A model generated the notes under the pieces. The model did not search any database. It was given only the letters and a program-made list of their open reading frames with translations, and was not told where the DNA came from. Positions 1 to 5,077 of a stretch of DNA of 5,077 nt are shown piece after piece. Origin of the DNA: Campylobacterota bacterium (GTDB lineage Bacteria; Campylobacterota; Campylobacteria; Campylobacterales; Sulfurospirillaceae); NCBI GenBank assembly GCA_009930355.1, contig RZYK01000151.1, forward strand, positions 1-5,077. The letters run 5' to 3'. The translations under genes and the position numbers were made by a program. Position 1 is the first letter of the stretch, and each line of letters opens with the position of its first letter.

Positions 1-542
1 TCCCATAAATTTTGGATAAGCTCTTCTGAAGAGATGACTTTCCCTTTTTGATTACACAGATACAGTAAAATTTTACACTCTTTACGCGTAAGTGTGTAAG
101 ATATTCCATTGGCAAATAAGCGATTTTTAGAAACGATTAACGAAATATTATCGTCTAATTTTAGGGCTTCTTCATTGACAATGTGAAAGCGTTTTTGAAT
201 ATTTTTAATTCTTAAATCAAGTTCTTCAAGATCAAAAGGTTTTTTAATGTAATCATCACAGCCATTTTCAAAGCCTTTTTTTAAATGAGCCGTATCTTGA
301 AATGCGGTTATGATGATGGCAGGGGTATTGTTCTGATAAGTACGAATTTCTTTAAGAAGATCGATTCCGCTTAATTTTGGGACATTGATGTCAAGAATTA
401 AAAGGTCAAATTTTTGATCGTTCAGTGCATCAGAAGCTAATTGTCCATTATCGCAATGAGTAGTTTGATGCATATGTTTGTTGAGATGGCACAGTAGAAT
501 GTCAGATAAGATAGGATCGTCTTCTAACAATAAAATCTTCAT
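1..542 (-). CDS. OmpR-family two-component response regulator (3' end outside window)
   Basis: A DNA-binding response regulator that would be phosphorylated by a partner histidine kinase and then act on promoters in the cytoplasm. The visible 180 residues begin MKILLLEDDP. The receiver domain covers about residues 1-118, with the acidic pair D8/D9, the phospho-acceptor D51 in LILDINVPKLSG, T79 in IIITA and the conserved K101 before P102-F103. A winged-helix DNA-binding domain starts near residue 124 (ISYTLTRKECKILLYLC, then SSEELIQNLW) and is cut by the left window edge; a normal family member would need about 40 more residues. The ATG at 542-540 has a purine-rich AAAGGGAA element about 7 bases upstream. 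No kinase gene is visible; it may lie further left. The target genes cannot be read from the sequence. The family assignment is firm, the specific regulator is not identified. Confidence 0.93.
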   Translation of the reverse strand, partial: MKILLLEDDPILSDILLCHLNKHMHQTTHCDNGQLASDALNDQKFDLLILDINVPKLSGIDLLKEIRTYQNNTPAIIITAFQDTAHLKKGFENGCDDYIKKPFDLEELDLRIKNIQKRFHIVNEEALKLDDNISLIVSKNRLFANGISYTLTRKECKILLYLCNQKGKVISSEELIQNLW

Positions 543-565
543 TGACACTGTTCCCTTTTTCATCC

Positions 566-571
566 ATTATA
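566..571 (-). promoter_or_regulatory. Candidate -10 box for the response regulator
   Basis: On the minus strand this reads TATAAT, a perfect sigma-70 -10 hexamer, 24 bases before the response regulator ATG. No good -35 box is seen at the usual distance, which is common in Campylobacterota promoters. The box directly abuts the hairpin at 571-596, so the regulator may have its own promoter right after the upstream transcript ends. Confidence 0.45.
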
Positions 572-596
572 CCATAGCCTTTATAGAGGCTATGGT
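571..596 (-). terminator. Perfect 10-bp hairpin between two minus-strand genes
   Basis: The arms ACCATAGCCT and AGGCTATGGT are exact complements around a 6-base loop. The hairpin sits between the stop of the KCG-repeat peptide gene and the start of the response regulator, so a terminator or a transcript-stabilising 3' end of the peptide mRNA is the simplest reading. In the minus direction no clear U-run follows (the next bases are TATAATGG), so it is not a textbook intrinsic terminator. Confidence 0.5.
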
Positions 597-613
597 ATTA
601 CTTTAACGTTTGA

Positions 614-835
614 TTATTTTTTTTCTGCTCCACACTTTGCATCAGCAGGTTTTTTCATATCTTTAGGCATTTTATCGCCACCACATTTTGCATCAGCAGG
701 CTTTTTCATCTCTTTTGCATCTTTTGTAGAGTTCATTTCTCCTCCACATTTGCCATCAGCTGCCATTGCACCGCTTACGAACATTGCAGCAATACATAAT
801 GCTACAAGAGGTTTCACTTTAGAAAATACTTGCAT
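614..835 (-). CDS. Secreted KCG-repeat small peptide, HvfA/bufferin-like
   Basis: A 73-residue exported peptide. Residues 1-25 form a clear Sec signal peptide (basic MQVFSKVK, hydrophobic core, GAMA cleavage site before A26). The mature part, about 48 residues, is rich in Lys, Asp, Gly and Met and holds three cysteines, C30, C51 and C68, each in a KCG motif (GKCGG, AKCGG, AKCGA). The decapeptide MKKPADAKCG occurs twice (43-52 and 60-69), a 17-residue period. This layout resembles the HvfA/bufferin precursors, whose EGKCG-type cysteines are modified by MNIO (DUF692) enzymes and bind copper; that link is inferred. The usual neighbours (MNIO enzyme, its DUF2063 partner, DoxX) are not present in this window, so it may be an orphan precursor or an unmodified metal-binding peptide. 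The ATG has a strong AAGGAGA Shine-Dalgarno 5 bases upstream. Confidence 0.85.
   Translation of the reverse strand: MQVFSKVKPLVALCIAAMFVSGAMAADGKCGGEMNSTKDAKEMKKPADAKCGGDKMPKDMKKPADAKCGAEKK
630..716 (-). repeat. Two tandem 51-bp coding units in the peptide gene
   Basis: The segment starting at 630 matches the segment starting at 681 with only about four differences over 36 bases. The 51-bp offset equals 17 codons and keeps the frame, so the second KCG motif probably arose by internal duplication. The differences are mostly silent, which suggests selection to keep the MKKPADAKCG sequence. Confidence 0.8.
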
Positions 836-868
836 GTAAATCTCCTTTTTTGGGTTTTGGATAATGGC

Positions 869-874
869 AGTATA
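869..874 (-). promoter_or_regulatory. Candidate -10 box for the KCG-repeat peptide
   Basis: The minus strand reads TATACT here, 33 bases before the peptide ATG. A weak -35-like TGAACA lies 16 bases further upstream. It overlaps the plus-strand TATAAT at 871-876 by four bases. This is a motif match by eye only. Confidence 0.4.
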
Positions 875-876
875 AT
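871..876 (+). promoter_or_regulatory. Candidate -10 box for the GMC dehydrogenase operon
   Basis: A perfect TATAAT on the plus strand, 61 bases before the first ATG of the small-subunit/GMC oxidoreductase operon. No convincing -35 box is seen. The 102-bp gap between the divergent genes (836-937) must hold both promoters, and this is the best plus-strand candidate. Confidence 0.4.
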
Positions 877-937
877 GATTTTATGTGTAGTGTTCATGTA
901 GTTTTATTACACAAACGTTTTACAAGAGTGTGTTAAA

Positions 938-1435
938 ATGTTTAGTATGAAGAGACGAACTTTTATAGCACTCAGTGCGACATCACCTTTATTGTTGAGT
1001 TTGGATACGCAAGCCAAAGAAATTCCTAAAGACGCGTGGGAAATCATAGCGAATGTGCAAGAGGTTTTGTTGCCAAAAACCGAACACATGCCATCATCAC
1101 AAGATGTCAATGCACTTTTTTATTTGGTATCGAACAGTTCCTCTGAGTACTTTGATGCAAATGATTTAGATTTGCTTATCAAGGGAGCTTTTGTTTTTCA
1201 TCAAAAATTTCCAGATTTTTTGGAGAAAGATACTGAATCGAAAAATAAAATCTTGGAAAGTGCAACGGAAGATGATGACTTAGAAAAATGGCTCTCCAGA
1301 CTTATCTATTATACGATTGAAGCTATGTTTAGTGACCCTATTTATGGAGGAAATACCCATGAATTAGGATGGACTTCAACGTTACATACCACTGGAAATC
1401 CTCGCCCTATGAAAAAATATGGAAGAAAAATATGA
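938..1435 (+). CDS. Tat-signal small subunit, gluconate 2-dehydrogenase subunit 3 family
   Basis: A 165-residue small subunit of a periplasmic FAD-dependent dehydrogenase. The N-terminus MFSMKRRTFIAL carries twin arginines at 6-7, followed by a hydrophobic stretch and a likely cleavage after TQA (residue 26), so it is exported folded by the Tat system. The rest is mainly helical and ends with DPIYGGN (133-139) and GW (144-145), the signature of the gluconate 2-dehydrogenase subunit 3 family. In known relatives this subunit is needed for export and maturation of the GMC-type catalytic subunit, which is encoded next with an ATGA overlap. The ATG at 938 has an AAGAG element about 10 bases upstream; the in-frame ATG at 947 would keep the twin arginines but has no ribosome site. 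The pair resembles C. jejuni Cj0414/Cj0415; the substrate here is not proven. Confidence 0.87.
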   Translation: MFSMKRRTFIALSATSPLLLSLDTQAKEIPKDAWEIIANVQEVLLPKTEHMPSSQDVNALFYLVSNSSSEYFDANDLDLLIKGAFVFHQKFPDFLEKDTESKNKILESATEDDDLEKWLSRLIYYTIEAMFSDPIYGGNTHELGWTSTLHTTGNPRPMKKYGRKI

Positions 1436-3090
1436 ATTATGATGTTTGCATTATCGGTAGTGGTGCGGGAGCTGGACCACTTGCTTATGAACTTTCACAT
1501 GCTGGAAAAAAAGTGGTTATTCTCGAAAAGGGAGATATTTACAGTGAAGAAGATTTTTCCAAGGATGAAATCGCTTACACGAAACGAAATATTTTTACAC
1601 CAAAACTAAACGATGAGTATCATACCATCGAAACGTTGGAAGATGGGGTGTGGGTAAAAACGCCTACCTACGAAAATAATTGGAATTTTTGGAACGGAAG
1701 TCTTCTGGGAGGCTCTTCCAATTTCATGAGTGGCTTTTTTCATCGTCTTAAACCGAATGATTTTAAATTAAAATCCGTTTATGGAGCGTATGAGGGAGCC
1801 AATATGGAAGATTGGCCTATACGCTATGAAGATCTTGAGCCTTACTATGATATGGTTGAAAAAATCGTCGGTGTATCAGGGCAGGTTAGCGAACATGCGC
1901 ATCAAGAACCAAGAAGCACAAATACGTACCCGTATCCTCCTTTGGTAGAACATCCTATTGTTGAAAAATTTGATGCAGCATGTAAAGAGTTAAACTTCAC
2001 CCCATTCATGACGCCAAGAGCCATTCTTTCCGAGCCTAAAGGGAACCGAAACCCTTGTTATTATTCTCATTATTGCGGTTCTTACGCATGTTCAAGCGGA
2101 GCAAAAGGAAGCTCAAGGGCTGCTTTAATTCAACCCGCTTTAGCAACCGGTAATTTACATATCATAGCAAACGCTTTTGTTGTGAAATTGGAAACCGATG
2201 GGGCTCAAAAGGTTAAAAAAGCGCTTTATCTTACGAAAGAAGGCACTCAAAAACAGGTAAAAGCGAAACTTTTTATCCTTGCAGCGCAAGCAGTTGAGAG
2301 TTCACGTTTATTGTTAAATTCCAAAAATGAGGCATTTCCGAATGGGTTAGCCAATTCTTCAGGAGCTGTTGGAAAAAATCTTCTCTTTTCAGGTGGGGGT
2401 ATGGGCTCAGGTGAGTTTGATGTAAGCCATTTTAGTCAAGAAGTTCTTTTGCAACCGGGGCTTTTTGTAAATCGTGCTTTGAAAGATTGGTATTTTACAT
2501 CAAAGTTTAAAGGTGGATTGATTGACTTTTTATTTGAGCATGCCAATCCGATTCGACGCGCCAACGCTTTGAAATGGGAAGGTGACAAACTCATCTTTGG
2601 GCAAAAACTTCAAGATAAAATTTTTCAAACATTTACAATAACAAGAGTGCTTAATTTTGAAATCTTTAACGATTGGATGCCCAATGATAACTGTTTTGTA
2701 TCTGTTGATGAGAAATACAAAGATAAATACGGCATTCCCGTTGCAAACATTCGCATAGGGGCGCATCCCGAAGATGTAAGGGTAGGAGAATTTTTAGCCA
2801 CCAAAGCGACTCAATTACTCCAACACATGGGAGCGAAGAATATAATGTACGAAATTTCTCCTTTGCCGTCTCAAAATCTCCAAGCGGGAGGCTGCCGTTT
2901 TGGTGACAATCCTAAGAAACATGTGCTCAATCGCTATTGCCAAAGCCATGATATTCCCAATCTTTTTGTAACCGATGGGAGTTTTATGCCAACAGGAGGC
3001 AGTGTGCCTTACACATGGACGATTTATGCAAATGCATTTCGTGTTGCGGAGTATATTAAAACAAAATTCGATACTCTCGTTACACTTTAG
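1432..3090 (+). CDS. GMC-family FAD-dependent oxidoreductase, catalytic subunit
   Basis: A 552-residue flavoprotein, probably oxidising a sugar, sugar acid or alcohol in the periplasm and passing electrons to the respiratory chain. The FAD-binding fold opens at the N-terminus (CIIGSGAGAGPLAYEL, glycines 9-15; acidic E32 in LEKG), and the second FAD motif LLGGSSN is at 91-97. C209, C215 and C220 (PCYYSHYCGSYAC, then SSGAKGSS) sit where FAD glucose/gluconate dehydrogenases hold a three-cysteine 3Fe-4S cluster. The GMC C-terminal domain spans about 475-542 (GGCRFGDNP, NLFVTDGSFMPTGG). There is no signal peptide, so export by riding on the Tat partner upstream is likely. I chose the ATG at 1432 because it overlaps the upstream stop as ATGA, has GGAAG upstream and begins right at the FAD fold; an in-frame ATG at 1369 would add 21 unrelated residues. 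The position of the usual active-site histidine reads Leu483 (LQAGGCRFG). Gluconate is a reasonable but unproven substrate. Confidence 0.92.
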   Translation: MNYDVCIIGSGAGAGPLAYELSHAGKKVVILEKGDIYSEEDFSKDEIAYTKRNIFTPKLNDEYHTIETLEDGVWVKTPTYENNWNFWNGSLLGGSSNFMSGFFHRLKPNDFKLKSVYGAYEGANMEDWPIRYEDLEPYYDMVEKIVGVSGQVSEHAHQEPRSTNTYPYPPLVEHPIVEKFDAACKELNFTPFMTPRAILSEPKGNRNPCYYSHYCGSYACSSGAKGSSRAALIQPALATGNLHIIANAFVVKLETDGAQKVKKALYLTKEGTQKQVKAKLFILAAQAVESSRLLLNSKNEAFPNGLANSSGAVGKNLLFSGGGMGSGEFDVSHFSQEVLLQPGLFVNRALKDWYFTSKFKGGLIDFLFEHANPIRRANALKWEGDKLIFGQKLQDKIFQTFTITRVLNFEIFNDWMPNDNCFVSVDEKYKDKYGIPVANIRIGAHPEDVRVGEFLATKATQLLQHMGAKNIMYEISPLPSQNLQAGGCRFGDNPKKHVLNRYCQSHDIPNLFVTDGSFMPTGGSVPYTWTIYANAFRVAEYIKTKFDTLVTL

Positions 3091-3174
3091 ACATTCCTTC
3101 ATTTCAAGTTTTTTAATCTTTTCCCAAATAACAACATTTTGAATATATTTTGATTATTGCCAGAAATAAGCAGG

Positions 3175-3201
3175 AGTGACTTGTAGGATACATGTGTCAC
3201 T
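3175..3201 (+). terminator. Weak hairpin after the GMC operon
   Basis: AGTGAC and GTCACT are exact 6-bp arms around a 15-base loop that itself holds a TGTA/TACA pair. A short GTTTTACT follows. It lies 85 bases past the GMC stop in the 183-bp gap before the next gene, so it may end the operon transcript, but the stem is short and the T-run poor. Nothing else gene-like is seen in 3091-3273. Confidence 0.3.
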
Positions 3202-3273
3202 GTTTTACTACAGATTTGTAAATAAGGAATCAAAAATGCTTTTTAAAAGAGGATAATACAGAGGATAACAGAT

Positions 3274-3669
3274 TTGAAAGCAACACGAAGTAGCGCTAGA
3301 CCTAAAAAGCGTATTTTATTAACCCCACGAACTCCCAAACAGCGTTTCATACGATTTGTAGTTTTTATAGTGGTGCTTATAACCATCGTTTTTCTTGGAA
3401 AAATAGGTGTAGAAAAACTTTTTTTTAGTAACCCATTACTTGGAAAATGGCGCACTCAAACAGCGATGGGCATACGTGAGATTGAATTTCAAAGAGGAAG
3501 CATGATATCGTTTGGAACCAAGACTCCAGTAACGTACGATATCAAAGAAAATTATGTGGTCGTGATGGATCCTTCCTTGCAACTGGGAAGTAAGTACACC
3601 ATCGTCGATAAAAATACCATTTCTACACAACTTGGAAATGCCAAAAGCATCTATAAACGCGTCGAGTAA
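3274..3669 (+). CDS. Single-pass membrane protein with small periplasmic domain, unknown function
   Basis: A 131-residue protein I do not recognise by name. The first 24 residues are very basic (KATRSSARPKKR, TPKQR) and should stay in the cytoplasm. Residues about 25-42 (FIRFVVFIVVLITIVFLG) form one membrane helix. The remaining about 85 residues look like a small beta-rich domain on the outer side, starting NPLLGKWRT and ending YKRVE; the L-x-GKW opening and strand pattern recall lipocalin-like or DUF domains that follow a lipid or membrane anchor, but this is only a likeness. The start is a TTG at 3274, supported by GAGG at 3261-3264 and by the lack of any in-frame ATG before the membrane helix. 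It is followed after 53 bases by two more membrane-protein genes on the same strand, so the three may form one operon. Confidence 0.78.
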   Translation: MKATRSSARPKKRILLTPRTPKQRFIRFVVFIVVLITIVFLGKIGVEKLFFSNPLLGKWRTQTAMGIREIEFQRGSMISFGTKTPVTYDIKENYVVVMDPSLQLGSKYTIVDKNTISTQLGNAKSIYKRVE

Positions 3670-3710
3670 GGCACGCTCTTTGCTTGTAGGCAACATAGTC
3701 AAAAAACGAT

Positions 3711-3717
3711 AAGGAGG
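3711..3717 (+). promoter_or_regulatory. Strong Shine-Dalgarno for the 42-aa peptide
   Basis: A full AAGGAGG lies five bases before the ATG at 3723. It is the best ribosome site in the window and is the main reason to accept the very short gene that follows. Confidence 0.8.
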
Positions 3718-3722
3718 CAGTA

Positions 3723-3851
3723 ATGATTGAGTTGATAGTAATAATGGCGTGTGTGATGATGAGTCTGCTTGTCTATCGCGTCGTATTTCCTAAGAAGCGT
3801 ATGTTTAGGGAGATTGATTTTAATTACCGACCCTCTATTGGACGTAAATGA
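3723..3851 (+). CDS. 42-aa small membrane peptide, unknown function
   Basis: A short gene of 42 codons plus stop. The product begins MIELIVIMACVMMSLLVYRVVF, a membrane helix over about residues 2-22, and ends in a basic and polar tail (PKKRMFREIDFNYRPSIGRK), so it should be a single-pass inner-membrane peptide with its tail in the cytoplasm. Support comes from the perfect AAGGAGG five bases before the ATG and from the end of the gene: its TGA overlaps the ATG of the UPF0316 gene as ATGA, a classic sign of coupled translation. The function is unknown; the coupling suggests it works with, or sets the level of, the UPF0316 protein. It is too short for most gene finders and could be missing from annotations of related genomes. 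Confidence 0.8.
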   Translation: MIELIVIMACVMMSLLVYRVVFPKKRMFREIDFNYRPSIGRK

Positions 3852-4441
3852 GCGAATTTCTAAAAAGCGAAGCGTTTATATTGTACGGTATTCCCTTACT
3901 CATTGCGCTTGCACGCATTACCGATGTGAGCATTGGGACGCTTCGGATTATCTTTATTGCCAAAGGTTTAAAGCTCTGGGCGCCCATACTGGGTTTTTTT
4001 GAAGTCAGCATTTGGCTAGGCGCTATTTCTCAAGTGATGGGAAATTTAAATACCCCTGCCAATTTTATCGCCTATGCACTTGGGTTTTCTTTGGGAAATT
4101 ACTTGGGTATGTACATCGAAAGCCGCTTAGCCATCGGGATGGTGGTGGTGCGTATTATCACGAAAGAAGATGCGTTTGATTTGGTTGAAGCACTTCGAAA
4201 CTTACGTTACAGTGTTACCGTTGCAGATGCACAGGGCAATACGGGTGCTGTTAAAATCATCTTTACCGTCATCAAACGTTCTCACATCAAAACCGTGACA
4301 CAGCTTATTTTAAAACACAATCCTTTGGCGGTCTATTCTATCGAAGATGTGCGCCATGCGAGCGACCCTGACTTTCCACCTGTAAAATCACCGCGTGCGG
4401 CAAAAAATTTTAGTCAACTCTTGCGCGGTGTTCGAAAATAA
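3848..4441 (+). CDS. UPF0316 family membrane protein (DUF5698 + DUF2179)
   Basis: A 197-residue inner-membrane protein of the UPF0316 family (relatives include Bacillus subtilis YebE). Three membrane helices fall near residues 10-30, 42-62 and 70-88, with the family's conserved RITDVSIGTLRIIFIAKG at 23-40 and GFSLGNYLGMYIE at 79-91; this part matches DUF5698. Residues about 95-172 form a soluble DUF2179 domain (VVRIITKEDAFDLVEALR, then GAVKIIFTVIKRSHIKTV and YSIEDVRH), a small fold often found in membrane proteins and thought to bind a ligand. No biochemical role is established for the family. A basic tail (SPRAAKNFSQLLRGVRK) ends the protein. The ATG overlaps the stop of the 42-aa peptide as ATGA. 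The stop lies two bases from that of the convergent xth remnant. The region looks more GC-rich than the left half of the window by eye. Confidence 0.92.
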   Translation: MSEFLKSEAFILYGIPLLIALARITDVSIGTLRIIFIAKGLKLWAPILGFFEVSIWLGAISQVMGNLNTPANFIAYALGFSLGNYLGMYIESRLAIGMVVVRIITKEDAFDLVEALRNLRYSVTVADAQGNTGAVKIIFTVIKRSHIKTVTQLILKHNPLAVYSIEDVRHASDPDFPPVKSPRAAKNFSQLLRGVRK

Positions 4442-4443
4442 AC

Positions 4444-4989
4444 CTACAGCTCAATGTCGATGCCAACAGGGCAGTGGTCTGAGCCATACACTTCAGGCAA
4501 GATAAACGCGTCTTTAAGACGCGGTGCTAACTCTTTAGAGATAAAAAAGTAATCAATCCTCCAACCGACATTGCGCTCCCTTGCTCCCGCTCGGTACGAC
4601 CACCATGAGTAACACTCCCTTTTGTCGCCATGAATGTGTCTAAAGGTGTCGATATAACCGTGCTCCAAGAGAGTATCTATCCATGCGCGCTCCATAGGTA
4701 AAAAGCCTGAGGTATCTTCGTTGGCTTTGGGATGTGTTAGGTCGATTTCTCGGTGGGCTGTATTGACATCGCCACAGATAATGATACCTTTTCCCTCCGC
4801 ACGTAATGCCTCGCAATGCGCTAAAAAATCGCGGTAAAACGTCATCTTATGCACGAGGCGTTCTTCGCTTTGTTGACCGTTTGGAAAATAGACGTTAAAC
4901 AAAACCACATTCTTAAAATGATGCTCCAAAATGCGCCCTTCTTTGGTGTGGTCGATATGCCATGCGGTATTCGTTTTATGGGTGCAAAC
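4444..4989 (-). pseudogene. xth: Exodeoxyribonuclease III, N-terminally truncated
   Basis: ExoIII is an AP endonuclease and 3'-5' exonuclease for base-excision repair. The open frame runs from 4989 down to a TAG at 4446-4444. Clear family sequence starts around HIDHTKEGRILEHHF and continues with VVLFNVYFPNGQ, the catalytic ICGDVNTAHREID (Asp and Asn), TSGFLPMERAWID, WWSYRAGARERNVGWRIDYFFIS and the terminal GSDHCPVG with the catalytic Asp-His. Family members are about 250-270 residues; here about 180 codons are open and about 85-90 N-terminal residues are missing, including the WNVNG and LQE metal-binding motifs and the GYSG tyrosine region. The frame is closed upstream by TAG at 4992-4990, and none of the frames beyond it shows ExoIII-like sequence. 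A TTG at 4929 could start a 161-aa fragment, but this would lack the metal-ligand glutamate and should be inactive. The remaining part shows no internal frameshift, so the break is recent or an assembly effect. Confidence 0.75.
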
Positions 4990-5057
4990 CTACAAAGGGA
5001 CTTTTTTCCCTATCCGTTTTAAACCAAGCTTAAACTAGCTCTTAGAGCTCCTACAAA
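4989..5057. repeat. 8-bp direct repeat flanking a 53-bp palindrome-rich segment
   Basis: CCTACAAA occurs at 4989-4996 and again at 5050-5057. Between them lie three short inverted repeats: AGGGA/TCCCT (4996-5000 with 5007-5011), a TTTAA/TTAAA pair around CCAAGC, and AGCTCT-T-AGAGCT at 5037-5049. The segment sits exactly where the ExoIII homology is lost. It could be the end of an insertion element, a small non-autonomous repeat, or chance; I recognise no known terminal repeat. Confidence 0.4.
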
Positions 5058-5077
5058 TCATTTTTCCATTTCAGTCT
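4990..5077. other. Unassigned window edge beyond the broken xth
   Basis: No complete gene fits here. On the minus strand the outermost bases read RLKWKNDL followed by a TAG (5053-5051), which could be the last residues of a protein encoded further right, perhaps a transposase, but eight residues are too few to identify it. The other frames carry several stops. Confidence 0.3.

Noticed and set aside
907..1110. 67-residue minus-strand frame across the start of the small-subunit gene
   Set aside because: It is antisense to the Tat signal region and lacks a ribosome site or recognisable motif.
1369..1431. In-frame upstream ATG that would lengthen the GMC oxidoreductase by 21 residues
   Set aside because: It lies deep inside the small-subunit gene, has no ribosome site, and the added residues are the out-of-frame shadow of that gene. 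The ATG at 1432 gives the ATGA overlap and begins at the FAD fold.
2530..3102. Minus-strand open frames of 78 and 95 residues opposite the GMC gene
   Set aside because: They are antisense to well-supported coding sequence, have Cys-rich random composition and no ribosome site or family likeness.
3091..3273. Possible small RNA or riboswitch in the 183-bp gap
   Set aside because: Only one weak 6-bp hairpin is visible; no conserved riboswitch core or strong promoter-terminator pair can be seen.
3243..3702. Two minus-strand open frames opposite the 131-aa membrane protein
   Set aside because: Both are shadows of the plus-strand gene, which has a clear membrane helix and a fitting ribosome site.
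3769..4002. 77-residue plus-strand frame overlapping the 42-aa peptide and UPF0316
   Set aside because: It is out of frame with both better-supported genes, and its composition does not resemble a real protein.
4444..4929. Complete 161-aa protein from the TTG at 4929
   Set aside because: Family similarity continues upstream of this codon (HIDHTKEGRI), so the TTG is an internal leucine codon of a broken xth, not a natural start.

Overview
This looks like chromosomal DNA of a Campylobacterota (Epsilonproteobacteria) bacterium. The reasons are the AT-rich, tightly packed genes, the protein style, and a Tat-exported GMC dehydrogenase pair resembling the two-gene Campylobacter jejuni gluconate dehydrogenase (Cj0414/Cj0415). 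A Sulfurospirillum-like genus is my best guess, but the sequence alone does not prove it. No CRISPR array, tRNA, rRNA or complete mobile element is visible.

Left part, minus strand (1-835): an OmpR-type response regulator runs off the left edge. Upstream of it, across a perfect 10-bp hairpin, is a 73-aa secreted peptide with three KCG motifs. It resembles the HvfA/bufferin class of modified copper-handling peptides, but no modification enzyme is in the window.

Middle (836-3090): a short divergent promoter region with overlapping -10 boxes separates the peptide from a plus-strand operon of two genes joined by an ATGA overlap. The first is a Tat-signal small subunit (gluconate 2-dehydrogenase subunit 3 family). 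The second is a 552-aa FAD-dependent GMC oxidoreductase with three cysteines placed like iron-sulfur ligands. The catalytic subunit has no signal of its own and is probably carried across the membrane by its partner. No cytochrome c subunit is present, and the usual GMC active-site histidine appears to be replaced.

Right part, plus strand (3274-4441): three small membrane-protein genes in a row. They are a 131-aa single-pass protein with a TTG start, a previously easy-to-miss 42-aa membrane peptide with a perfect Shine-Dalgarno sequence, and a 197-aa UPF0316 (DUF5698/DUF2179) protein. The last two are joined by a second ATGA overlap.

Right edge, minus strand (4444-5077): convergent with the trio is the C-terminal two thirds of an exodeoxyribonuclease III gene (xth). 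Its N-terminal third is missing. The reading frame meets a stop at 4990-4992, beyond which lies an 88-bp palindrome-rich stretch with an 8-bp direct repeat and no ExoIII-like coding. This looks like a broken gene, possibly at the end of a mobile element or a contig repeat edge.
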